Shown: piece by piece, positions 17,792 through 25,374 of the stretch
How the letters are laid out: each line of letters opens with the position of its first letter
Position numbering within the stretch: the stretch's first letter is position 1
Origin: Gammaproteobacteria bacterium
GTDB lineage: Bacteria; Pseudomonadota; Gammaproteobacteria; Steroidobacterales; Steroidobacteraceae
Reading direction: 5' to 3'
NCBI GenBank assembly: GCA_003137095.1
Contig: PLET01000125.1
Span: forward strand, 1-64,000
DNA length: 64,000 nt
Translations under genes and position numbers: made by a program
The notes under the pieces: generated by a model
What the model was told of the DNA's origin: nothing
The model's database searches: none
The model's input: only the letters and a program-made list of their open reading frames with translations

Positions 17792-19291
17792 ATGGCCACG
17801 CTTTCCTCGAAATTGGACGAATGGCGCGCACGCGCCGCCACTGCCCGCTACGAGACGCGGCATTTCATCGACGGCCGGTTCGTCGAGTCCGTCGCGGGGG
17901 ATCATTTTACGGTGATCAATCCCGCCACCTCCCAGCCGCTGTGCGAGGTCAGTGCCGGCGGTCCCAAGGAAATCGACCTGGCGGTGGCCAGCGCCAAGCG
18001 CAGCTTCGGCGCAAGGGTCTGGAGCCGCAAGGCGCCGCGCGAGCGGATGGCGGTGCTCGCGGCCTTGAGCCGGCTGATCGAGAAAAACGCCGAACAGTTT
18101 GCGCTGCTCGACACGCTGTGCATGGGCAAGCCGATCAGCGACATGCTGAACATCGACGTGCCTGCCGCCGCCATGAATTTCGCCTATTTCGGCGAACTCA
18201 TCGACAAGATAGACGGCGCGGTGACGGCCACCGCGGCCGATGCGTTTCATTACATTCTGCGCGAACCGCTGGGCGTGGTGGGTTGCATCGTGCCGTGGAA
18301 TTACCCGCTGCTGATGGCGGCCTGGAAGGTGGCTCCGGCGCTCGCGGCCGGCAATTCCGTGGTGCTGAAGCCGGCGGAACAATCACCGCTGTCCGGGCTG
18401 CTGCTCGCGCAGTTGTTCGTGGAGGCCGGCGGTCCGCCGGGTGTGCTCAACGTGGTGAACGGCCTCGGCGAAAGCGCCGGCGCTGCGCTTGCCCTGCACA
18501 ATGACGTGGCCAAGATCGGCTTCACCGGCTCGACCGAGATCGGCAAGCAGATGCTGATCTACGCCGGCCAGTCCAACATGAAACGCGTCAGCCTCGAGTG
18601 CGGCGGAAAAACACCGCAGATATTTCTTGCCGACCTGCCGGACATCGACGTGGCGGTGACCTACGCGATCAACGGGATCTTCGGCAACATGGGCGAGGTG
18701 TGCAACGCAGGTTCCCGGCTGCTCATCGACAAGCCGATTGCCGCGGATTTCCTGTCACGGTTCATCGAGCGCGGCAAGACCGCGTACCGGCCCGGGGATC
18801 CACTGGACCCGGCCACCAATCTCGGACCGCTGGTGACCGCGTCGCATCGGGCCCGGGTCATGAACTACATCACGCGCGGCAAGACCGAGGGGGCCCGGCT
18901 GGAATTCGGCGGCAATGCGCCCGATCTGCCGGGTTGCTTCGTCAACCCGACGCTGTTCTCGGGCGTCGCCAATCACATGACCATTGCGCGTGAGGAAATC
19001 TTCGGGCCGGTCGCAGCCGCGATCGTGGTCGACGGGCTGGCCGAAGCGCTGACGGTCGCCAATGATTCCATCTACGGACTGGCGGCTTCCGTTTGGACCC
19101 GCGATCTGACCGTGGCGCACAAAACCGTGCGCGATCTGGAGGCTGGCGTGATCTGGGTGAACTGTTTCGATCACGGAGATATGACCCAGCCCTTCGGCGG
19201 ATATAAACAGTCCGGACAGGGCAGGGACAAATGCATCGAGAGCTTGCTGTCCTATACCCAGACCAAGTCCGCCTGGATCAATCTCGGCTGA
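17792..19291 (+). CDS. Aldehyde dehydrogenase, aminoaldehyde/betaine-aldehyde type (PuuC-like)
   Basis: 499 residues. NAD-dependent ALDH features: VPWNYPLLMAAWKVAPAL (about 169-186), FTGSTEIGKQM (about 245), the general-base Glu in LECGGKTPQIF (about 268) and the nucleophile Cys in GEVCNAGSRLL (about 302). The GGKTPQIFLADLPD and CNAGSRLL segments resemble PuuC. A GGGAG ribosome-binding site lies 8 bases upstream. Given the carnitine and betaine genes around it, 4-trimethylaminobutyraldehyde or another aminoaldehyde is a reasonable substrate. A dedicated BetB lies at 49515. Confidence 0.87.
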   Translation: MATLSSKLDEWRARAATARYETRHFIDGRFVESVAGDHFTVINPATSQPLCEVSAGGPKEIDLAVASAKRSFGARVWSRKAPRERMAVLAALSRLIEKNAEQFALLDTLCMGKPISDMLNIDVPAAAMNFAYFGELIDKIDGAVTATAADAFHYILREPLGVVGCIVPWNYPLLMAAWKVAPALAAGNSVVLKPAEQSPLSGLLLAQLFVEAGGPPGVLNVVNGLGESAGAALALHNDVAKIGFTGSTEIGKQMLIYAGQSNMKRVSLECGGKTPQIFLADLPDIDVAVTYAINGIFGNMGEVCNAGSRLLIDKPIAADFLSRFIERGKTAYRPGDPLDPATNLGPLVTASHRARVMNYITRGKTEGARLEFGGNAPDLPGCFVNPTLFSGVANHMTIAREEIFGPVAAAIVVDGLAEALTVANDSIYGLAASVWTRDLTVAHKTVRDLEAGVIWVNCFDHGDMTQPFGGYKQSGQGRDKCIESLLSYTQTKSAWINLG

Positions 19292-19318
19292 GTTCATCCG
19301 GCCGTCGTTCATCCGGCC
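19292..19318. repeat. Tandem 12-bp direct repeat
   Basis: GTTCATCCGGCC occurs twice (19292-19303 and 19307-19318), 15 bp apart, immediately after the aldehyde dehydrogenase stop. The second copy contains the hpt stop codon (minus strand TGA at 19309-19311), so the repeat sits exactly at a convergent gene junction. It may be a small local duplication. Confidence 0.6.
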
Positions 19319-19725
19319 CTGGCGATGGTTAGGGTAGCGGCGTTCTGCATGCCATCGAGCAGCGCGACCAGCGCCCCGAGCGCGCTCCATACCGAGGCGT
19401 CGGTGTTGCCGGTGTGCGTCTCGCAGGCCAGTATGGCCGCCTGCTCGAGCGCATTCGCCGCGGTCGCCAGCTCCGTGATTTCAAAGACCCCGGCCCCGCC
19501 GCGCAGACGATGCGCGCGGAATTTGAGATCCTCGAATATCCACGACTGGCTCTCATCGGCACGGGCCAGCGACGCGCTCAGCAGCACCAGCTGCAGGTGC
19601 TCACCGCGCAGCCTGGCTTGGAAGATTTCCCGCAAGCGGTCGAATTCGTCCACCGGCGCAGCAGTGGCATCCGCCGCGGCAGCCGCACGCGCCGTGCGGC
19701 GCGGACGGCGCTCAGTTGATGTCAT
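19309..19725 (-). CDS. Hpt (histidine phosphotransfer) domain protein
   Basis: 138 residues from ATG 19725, which overlaps the end of the diguanylate cyclase gene; an in-frame start exists upstream at 19806. After an Ala/Arg-rich N-terminus, a four-helix Hpt domain carries the phospho-accepting histidine in FRAHRLRGGAGVFEI (about 79-93), close to the AHxLKGxxxxxG consensus. Such modules relay phosphate between hybrid kinases and receivers. The hybrid kinase at 25371 and the free receivers at 23415 and 28406 are plausible partners. Confidence 0.75.
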   Translation of the reverse strand: MTSTERRPRRTARAAAAADATAAPVDEFDRLREIFQARLRGEHLQLVLLSASLARADESQSWIFEDLKFRAHRLRGGAGVFEITELATAANALEQAAILACETHTGNTDASVWSALGALVALLDGMQNAATLTIARAG

Positions 19726-20773
19726 TCCGGCCCCGCTTACGCGCGATCGGTTCCGTCGCGGCGACTTCTTCCAGGTCTGCGCGCCCGGCGCGCCGCTTGT
19801 TGGCATACAGTTGGCGATCGGCGGCGCGCAGCAGATCCTTGAGCTGAGCGGAGGCGTCGAGTTCCTGATTCGCTTCCAGTGCCGTCACGCCAATGCTCGC
19901 CGTGAAGCGTATCTGCGCCGCGTGCGTTGCCACCGGTTCGAGCGCGAACACACGGCGCAGCTTGCGGGCGACCCGGTTGGCCCCCTGCAGGGTGGTTTCC
20001 GGCAACACGATCATGAATTCATCGCCGCCCACGCGCGCAAGCCAGTCGATGTCCCTGCGGATGCAGCCTTCGGACAGAGCCACGAAGGCGCGCAGCAATT
20101 GATCGCCGGCCTCGTGTCCGAAGCGGTCATTGACCTGTTTGAAGTCGTCGATGTCGCAGCTGAGGATGGCAAGCGGATGGCCGTAGCGTTGCGAGCGGGC
20201 GAGTTCCCGCGGCAACTGCTTGGACAGATAACGCAGGTTGTGCGCGCCCGTCAGGGGATCGGTGACGGCGAGGCGGCGGTTCTCGCGGTTGCTGATCCGC
20301 AGGGAATGCTCCACGTGGGTGATGCGTCTCGCCACGTCCAGGCGGGCCAGTATTTCGTCGATGGGTGCACCCTTGACCAGGTAGTCGTCGGCGCCGGCGG
20401 CGAGCCCCGCCAGCAAATCCTGTTTGCTGTCGCGCACGGTGAACATCAACACATAGACGTAGCTTTCGGTATGGTCGATGCGCACGTGGCGGCACAGTGC
20501 GAGCCCGTCCATGTCGGGCATCTGCCAGTCGGTGAGCAGGATTTGACACTGACCCTGGTGCAGCACCCGCATTGCCTGCTCCCCTGATGCGGCAACCTCG
20601 ACATCGTAGTGGGCGGCTTTCAACAGCGCCGCGAGGCGTGCGCGCACGATATCGTCGTCATCCACCACCAGCACGCGGCAGGTGCTGCGTGCCTCCATGC
20701 GCCGCGTCAGTATGGTGTCCTCGAGATCGACCTCGACGTTCGCGGTGGAACGGTCGCTGATCTCACGATGCAT
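19712..20773 (-). CDS. Response-regulator diguanylate cyclase (REC-GGDEF)
   Basis: 353 residues. The receiver domain (about 33-150) begins CRVLVVDDDDIVRARL and has its phospho-acceptor Asp in LTDWQMPDMDG. The GGDEF domain (about 185-345) has the intact active site RVGGDEFMIVLPE and an inhibitory I-site RDID five residues ahead of it. It should make cyclic di-GMP under phosphorylation control, as PleD/WspR-type proteins do. GGAG lies 7 bases before ATG 20773. It overlaps a small ORF upstream by 11 bases and the hpt gene downstream by 14, so the three form one operon. Confidence 0.9.
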   Translation of the reverse strand: MHREISDRSTANVEVDLEDTILTRRMEARSTCRVLVVDDDDIVRARLAALLKAAHYDVEVAASGEQAMRVLHQGQCQILLTDWQMPDMDGLALCRHVRIDHTESYVYVLMFTVRDSKQDLLAGLAAGADDYLVKGAPIDEILARLDVARRITHVEHSLRISNRENRRLAVTDPLTGAHNLRYLSKQLPRELARSQRYGHPLAILSCDIDDFKQVNDRFGHEAGDQLLRAFVALSEGCIRRDIDWLARVGGDEFMIVLPETTLQGANRVARKLRRVFALEPVATHAAQIRFTASIGVTALEANQELDASAQLKDLLRAADRQLYANKRRAGRADLEEVAATEPIARKRGRNDIN

Positions 20774-20960
20774 GGAGTGCTCCGGCGGCGCAGCGGGGCG
20801 GCCGAAGCCGGGCCCGGCGCTCGCGGGCCTGATCGAGCATCTGGCCGGCCTCCCGGCTCACGCGTGCTGTCGGCGTCAGGAGTCCATAATCCTCGAGCAG
20901 TCGTCTTGCGAGCCGGTCATTCGCGTCGCGAACGACGCAGACCAAAGACTTGCTTTCCAT
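20763..20960 (-). CDS. Small hypothetical protein upstream of the diguanylate cyclase
   Basis: 65 residues. ATG 20960 has a GGGAG ribosome-binding site 7 bases upstream, and the stop overlaps the cyclase start by 11 bases, both signs of a real translated gene. The sequence is charged (RDANDRLARRLLEDYG, then MLDQARERRARLRPP) and mostly helical in character, with no membrane segment. I do not recognise a family. It could be a short regulator of the cyclase or mainly a translation-coupling cistron. Confidence 0.5.
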   Translation of the reverse strand: MESKSLVCVVRDANDRLARRLLEDYGLLTPTARVSREAGQMLDQARERRARLRPPRCAAGALHAS

Positions 20961-21076
20961 TGCTTGCTCCCGAGTGTTGTACCTGAAGCCTAAAACAGCG
21001 GATCCGGGCGGCGATGTAGGGCATTCGTGACAGGACGCGCCAACTGCGACCGGATTCCGGAAGACGTCGGGCACCG

Positions 21077-21092
21077 TGTGAACAGCATCACA
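21077..21092. promoter_or_regulatory. Perfect CRP/Vfr-type site (TGTGA-N6-TCACA)
   Basis: TGTGA ACAGCA TCACA is an exact match to the symmetric core of the CRP/Vfr consensus. It covers the last codons and stop of the narL-like gene and lies about 117 bases upstream of the small ORF/diguanylate cyclase operon start. A cAMP-CRP-like regulator controlling this signalling operon is possible. No promoter elements could be placed with confidence. Confidence 0.4.
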
Positions 21093-21774
21093 GGGGAATC
21101 AGTTCATGCTCGATGGCGCAGCGGATCAGGGCCGAGCGGTTGTCCACGCCGAGCTTCACCATGAGCCGGCCCCGGTAGGTATCCACGGTTTTTCGCGATA
21201 GCGACAGGTGTTCCGCGATGGCGGCGCTGGTCGCGCCGTCGACGATGCGCCGCAGTACTTGGCGCTCGCGCAAGCTGAGCCGCTCGATCGGGCTCTTACG
21301 CAGGGATTCGGTCGACAGACCGGGTGCCATCGCGGCGGCGATGGCGGGGCTCAAGTACTGCCGGCCGGCAACCACGGTTTTGACGGCGAGCACCAACTCG
21401 CGCGCCGCAGCGTCCTTCAGCGCATAGCCATGCGCGCCGGCCCGCAGCGCCCGATGCACGTGCTCGGCCGAATGGCAGGCGGACAGGGCGATGACGCGAG
21501 TGCTGGGATTTTCGGCGAGAATCAACTGGGTGGCGTCGATTCCGTTGAGATCCGGAAGCACGAGATCCATGATTATCACGTCCGGTTTGAGCCGGCGCGC
21601 AGCCAGTACGGCCTCACGCCCGGTGGCGGCGCTGCCCACGACCGTCATGGACTCCTCCCGCTCGAGCAACGCCGTCAATCCCTCGCACACGATGCCGTGG
21701 TCGTCCACCACCATCAGCCTGATCACTGGTGCTTCGCGGTGCTTCGGGGATGTTCCAGTCCTTGGATCCGTCAT
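21088..21774 (-). CDS. NarL/FixJ-type response regulator (REC-LuxR HTH)
   Basis: 228 residues from ATG 21774, chosen because GGAGG lies about 8 bases upstream; longer in-frame starts reach 21864. The receiver domain (about 17-135) has VVDDHGIVCEG and phospho-acceptor MDLVLPDLNG. The C-terminal GerE-type HTH (about 165-225) contains LSLRERQVLRRIVDG and SLSRKTVDTYRGRLMVKLG. It is divergent from the PAS kinase at 21929 across a 154-base region, so the kinase may be its partner. Confidence 0.9.
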   Translation of the reverse strand: MTDPRTGTSPKHREAPVIRLMVVDDHGIVCEGLTALLEREESMTVVGSAATGREAVLAARRLKPDVIIMDLVLPDLNGIDATQLILAENPSTRVIALSACHSAEHVHRALRAGAHGYALKDAAARELVLAVKTVVAGRQYLSPAIAAAMAPGLSTESLRKSPIERLSLRERQVLRRIVDGATSAAIAEHLSLSRKTVDTYRGRLMVKLGVDNRSALIRCAIEHELIPL

Positions 21775-21928
21775 AGTCGCTGCCTCCATGAACCTCCGGT
21801 CGGCTTGGCATATGGATTCTTTAAGCAAATACCGGGATATTTCGCTGTGTACGGCAACAGACATACGGCGCTAAAATAAGTCGTTAACCTGAATAAGGGG
21901 TTATTGATCCTCAAGGGAGCTGAGGGGC

Positions 21929-23425
21929 ATGATTAATATGGATGCGCAGACGCGGGCGCGATCACCGACCCGTCCGCAGCTGCCGGCAAGCACCGTCGGG
22001 CACATCATGTCCCAGGTGGTGGAGTGCGCCCCGAATGGTGTGGCGCTGACCCTCCCGGATGGACGCATCGCGCTGGTCAATGCCGAACTCGAGCGCATGT
22101 TCGGGTATGCGCGCGCCGATTTGCTGGACTCTCCCATCGAAAGACTGGTGCCGGAGCGCTTTCGCGCCAGCCATGCACTGCTACGCGATGTGAATCCCGG
22201 CGACACCCGTTCGCGCACCATGGGCGCCGGCCGGGAATTGCTCGGATTGCGGTCGGACGGGACCGAGTTCCCGATCGAGGTGGGCATCAGCCCGCTCAAG
22301 ACCCCGGACGGGATGATGGTGGTCGAGACCATGGTCGATATATCGGTGCGCAAAAGCCTGCAGCGCATGTTCCAGAAAATCGTCGAGGCGGCGCCCTGCG
22401 GCATGGTCATGATCGACGCCAAAGGCCGTATCGTGCTGGTCAATCCGTACGCCGAAGTGATGTTCGGCTATGCGCGCACGGAGCTCATCGGCAATTCGCT
22501 GGAGATGCTGCTGCCCGAGCGCCTGCGGGCGGTGCATGAGGGGCACCGGCGCCTGTATGCAGAGGCGCCCACTGTGCGGCTGGTCGGCGTGGACCTCGAT
22601 CTGACCGGGCGGCGCAAGGACGGATCGGAGTTTCCGGCGGAGATCGCCTTGAGCCCGGTGCCGGGCGAACAGGACGGTCTGGTGCTGGCGGCGGTGACCG
22701 ATATCACCCAGCGAAAAGCCATGCAGTTGGAGCTGCGCCAGGCCAATGCCAATCTGGAGGAATTCACCTATGCGGCCTCGCATGATCTGAAATCACCGCT
22801 GCGGGGCATCTCGGATCTGATCGAATGGGTGGTGGAGGATCTCGGCGCGCAGGCGCCGCCGGAGGTCGCCCGCAATCTCGGCCGGGTGAGCGACCGCATC
22901 CACCGGCTCGAGAGAATCATCGAGGATCTGCTCAACTACGCGCGCGCCGGACAGACTTCCGCCGAGGTGGAATCCATCGACCCGAAGTCCCTGATCGACG
23001 GCGCCATCGATATCCTGCCGCCCGCCATCGGATTTTCGATCGTGGTGAACATCGACGCACAGCCCTTCGTGGGCGCCAAGGCGCCGATCGAGACGGTGCT
23101 GCGCAATCTGGTTTCCAATGCGGTCAAGCATCACGACAGGCCGGCCGGTCAAATCGACATCCGGGCCGCCGATGAGGGCAGATACTGCGTGTTCAGCGTG
23201 AGCGACGACGGTCCCGGCATTCCGGCCGTCTCCCAGGAGCGCGTATTTCGCATGTTCCAGACCCTGACGGGCGGCAATGGCGAACACTCGGGCATCGGAT
23301 TGGCGCTGTGCAAGCGGCTGGTGGAATCGCACGGCGGTTGGATCAAGCTGGAGTCGACCGGCGCCCGCGGCACCACCTTCCGGGTGTGGTGGCCGAGATT
23401 CCAGTGGCGCAAGAATGACCTCTAA
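21929..23425 (+). CDS. PAS-PAS sensor histidine kinase (phytochrome-kinase type output)
   Basis: 498 residues; ATG 21929, with ATG 21938 also possible after GAGGGG. Two PAS domains (about 28-130 and 148-260) share the GRI-x-LVN and FGYARxxLxxxxxxxLLPER pattern. HisKA follows with the phospho-histidine in AASHDLKSPLRGI (about 286-298), then an HATPase_c domain (about 385-495) with NAVKHHD, DDGPGI and GIGLALCKRLVE. No membrane segment, so it is cytoplasmic. The kinase core resembles those paired with Rcp1-type receivers, and such a receiver follows with an 11-base overlap. Confidence 0.9.
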   Translation: MINMDAQTRARSPTRPQLPASTVGHIMSQVVECAPNGVALTLPDGRIALVNAELERMFGYARADLLDSPIERLVPERFRASHALLRDVNPGDTRSRTMGAGRELLGLRSDGTEFPIEVGISPLKTPDGMMVVETMVDISVRKSLQRMFQKIVEAAPCGMVMIDAKGRIVLVNPYAEVMFGYARTELIGNSLEMLLPERLRAVHEGHRRLYAEAPTVRLVGVDLDLTGRRKDGSEFPAEIALSPVPGEQDGLVLAAVTDITQRKAMQLELRQANANLEEFTYAASHDLKSPLRGISDLIEWVVEDLGAQAPPEVARNLGRVSDRIHRLERIIEDLLNYARAGQTSAEVESIDPKSLIDGAIDILPPAIGFSIVVNIDAQPFVGAKAPIETVLRNLVSNAVKHHDRPAGQIDIRAADEGRYCVFSVSDDGPGIPAVSQERVFRMFQTLTGGNGEHSGIGLALCKRLVESHGGWIKLESTGARGTTFRVWWPRFQWRKNDL

Positions 23426-23840
23426 GCCGCCAATGAGCATTCTTCTGGTGGAGGATGACGATGTCGCCGCCGAGGCCGTCGTCCGTGGCTTGCACAAGCA
23501 CGGCTTGAACTGGCCCGTCGTGTTCGCCGAGGACGGAGTGGTCGCGCTGGAGATACTGCGCGGAACCCATGCCAGGCGGATCCAAAAGCCGCTGCTGGCG
23601 TTCGTGGATCTGAACATGCCGCGCATGAGCGGCATCGAATTCCTGCAATCGATGCGCGCGGATCCGGAGTTGCGCGGCACAGTGGCCTTCATCCTGACGA
23701 CCTCGGCAGCGGATTCGGATCGCGCCAAAGCCTACCAGCAGTGCATCGCCGGCTACATCGTCAAGTCTGCGGTGGGTCCGCAGTTCAGCGGATTGGCGCG
23801 CTTCCTGACGGAATATCATTCGGCCGTGGTTCCTGCATGA
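23415..23840 (+). CDS. Single-domain response regulator (Rcp1-like)
   Basis: 141 residues from ATG 23415; ATG 23433 is an alternative just past the kinase stop. A complete receiver domain: acidic pocket LVEDDDVAAEA, phospho-acceptor FVDLNMPRMSGIEFL, switch Thr/Ser LTTSAAD, and Lys in YIVKSA. The long loop between the first helix and the phospho-site is typical of Rcp1, the partner of phytochrome kinases. It probably receives phosphate from the overlapping kinase gene. No output domain. Confidence 0.88.
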   Translation: MTSKPPMSILLVEDDDVAAEAVVRGLHKHGLNWPVVFAEDGVVALEILRGTHARRIQKPLLAFVDLNMPRMSGIEFLQSMRADPELRGTVAFILTTSAADSDRAKAYQQCIAGYIVKSAVGPQFSGLARFLTEYHSAVVPA

Positions 23841-23856
23841 TGCCGGACAGCGACTG

Positions 23857-25374
23857 ATGGCAAAGATACTGGTCGTCGATGACAACACAATCAACCGCAA
23901 GCTGTTGGTGGCGCTGCTGAGCCACGACGGACATCTGACCACGGAGGCGAGCGATGGTGCCGAGGCGCTGGATGTGGCGCTCGCCGAGCGGCCGCAACTG
24001 GTCATATCCGACATCGTCATGCCCACCACGGACGGGTTCGAGTTCGTGCGGGCACTGCGCGCCGATGCGGATCTGCGCGGCACCCCGGTGATCTTCTACA
24101 CGGCAAATTACCACGAGCGGGAGGCGTTGAATCTGGCGCAGGCCTGCCAGGTTGCCCGCGTGCTGGTGAAGCCGTGTCCGCCGCTGGAGATTCTCAAGGC
24201 CGTGGACCAGGTCATGGCCGGCGTATCCGAATCGGGACGGTTTTTCATCCCCGAGTCCTTCGACCGCGAACATTTGGTTTTGATGACCAACAAGCTGGCG
24301 GAGCAATCCGATGCGCTGGCCGCCTCCAACGCGCGCCTGGTGGCTCTCGGCATCTTGAATGTCGAACTCGCCGCCGATCGGGATTCCAAGGCGCTGCTGC
24401 GACGCGTATGCGGCGGGGCGCGCAATCTGATCGGGGCGCGCTATGCGGTGCTCGAGCTCAAGGATCCGGCATCGACGCTGGGCGATTTCGTCGCCACCAG
24501 CGGCATCGATCCCGGCTCACCGCCGCCGTCGCCCCTGATCGAATCCGGACACCTGGCGGATGTGCTGGAGGGTCGGCGGTCCTGGCGCAGCCGCGCGGTC
24601 GAGCGGCCCGACCCCGGCTATCGGCCGGGATATCCGCCGGCACCGGCGTTTCTCGCCGCTCCCTTGTGCACGCCCACGCGCTCGCTCGGCTGGCTGTGCC
24701 TGGCCGACAAAATCGGCGCGGACGCCTTCAACGAGGAGGATGAGCGGCTGCTCACCGGTCTCGGTGCGCTGGCGGGCCAGGTGTACGAGAACAATGCGTT
24801 GCGCGCCGATCTGCAGCTGCAGACCGAGGTGCTGCGCAGGGACGAAGACCGGTATCGGCATCTCGCGGCGGACGCAGCCGCCACCTTGGAACGGGTCTAC
24901 GCGGTGATGGGCGGCGTCAATCTGGTCGCGGTGCGCGCACGCGATCGGATCGGTTTGTGCGATCAGGTCTGCCGCCTGCTGGCCGTACAGGGCCGCTATC
25001 GGCTGGCCTTCGTGGAGATGCTGGATCCCCCGACCCAGCAGATGCTGCTCATGGCGGCGGCCGGCGACAAGGCCGATGCGGCGGCTTTCCGGGGCACGGT
25101 GCCGCAGGTCCGAAGGTTGCCCCACCCGCTGTTCTGCAACGATCTGAGTGCATCCGATCCGGACATCCCCAACCGCGGGGAGATGCTGGCGCGCGGCTAC
25201 CACGCCCTGGCATCCCTGCCGCTGCTGTGCGAATTCGCGCCCGTCGGCCAGCTGTTGCTCTTCAGCGAGCAGACGGGCGTCTTCGACGCCGCGGAAATGC
25301 ACTTGGTCAACGAGGTGGCGAGCAGCATCTCGCTGGCGTTGACGCGCATCGCCGCCGACCGCATGCCAGCATGA
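23857..25374 (+). CDS. Response regulator with two GAF domains
   Basis: 505 residues. The N-terminal receiver (about 3-125) has ILVVDDNTINRKLL, phospho-acceptor SDIVMPTTDGFEF and Lys in VLVKPCPP. A linker helix and two GAF-like domains (about 170-315 and 345-500) follow; the first ends with GWLCLADKIGADAFNEEDERLLTGL. There is no catalytic or DNA-binding output, so it may sense a ligand and pass the signal by protein contact to the hybrid kinase, whose start overlaps its stop (ATGA). Confidence 0.85.
   Translation: MAKILVVDDNTINRKLLVALLSHDGHLTTEASDGAEALDVALAERPQLVISDIVMPTTDGFEFVRALRADADLRGTPVIFYTANYHEREALNLAQACQVARVLVKPCPPLEILKAVDQVMAGVSESGRFFIPESFDREHLVLMTNKLAEQSDALAASNARLVALGILNVELAADRDSKALLRRVCGGARNLIGARYAVLELKDPASTLGDFVATSGIDPGSPPPSPLIESGHLADVLEGRRSWRSRAVERPDPGYRPGYPPAPAFLAAPLCTPTRSLGWLCLADKIGADAFNEEDERLLTGLGALAGQVYENNALRADLQLQTEVLRRDEDRYRHLAADAAATLERVYAVMGGVNLVAVRARDRIGLCDQVCRLLAVQGRYRLAFVEMLDPPTQQMLLMAAAGDKADAAAFRGTVPQVRRLPHPLFCNDLSASDPDIPNRGEMLARGYHALASLPLLCEFAPVGQLLLFSEQTGVFDAAEMHLVNEVASSISLALTRIAADRMPA

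Noticed and set aside
24957-25370. N-terminal extension of the hybrid kinase by 138 residues
   Set aside because: It overlaps the GAF protein in a shifted frame; the ATGA overlap at 25371 and the ETR1-like start support the shorter form.
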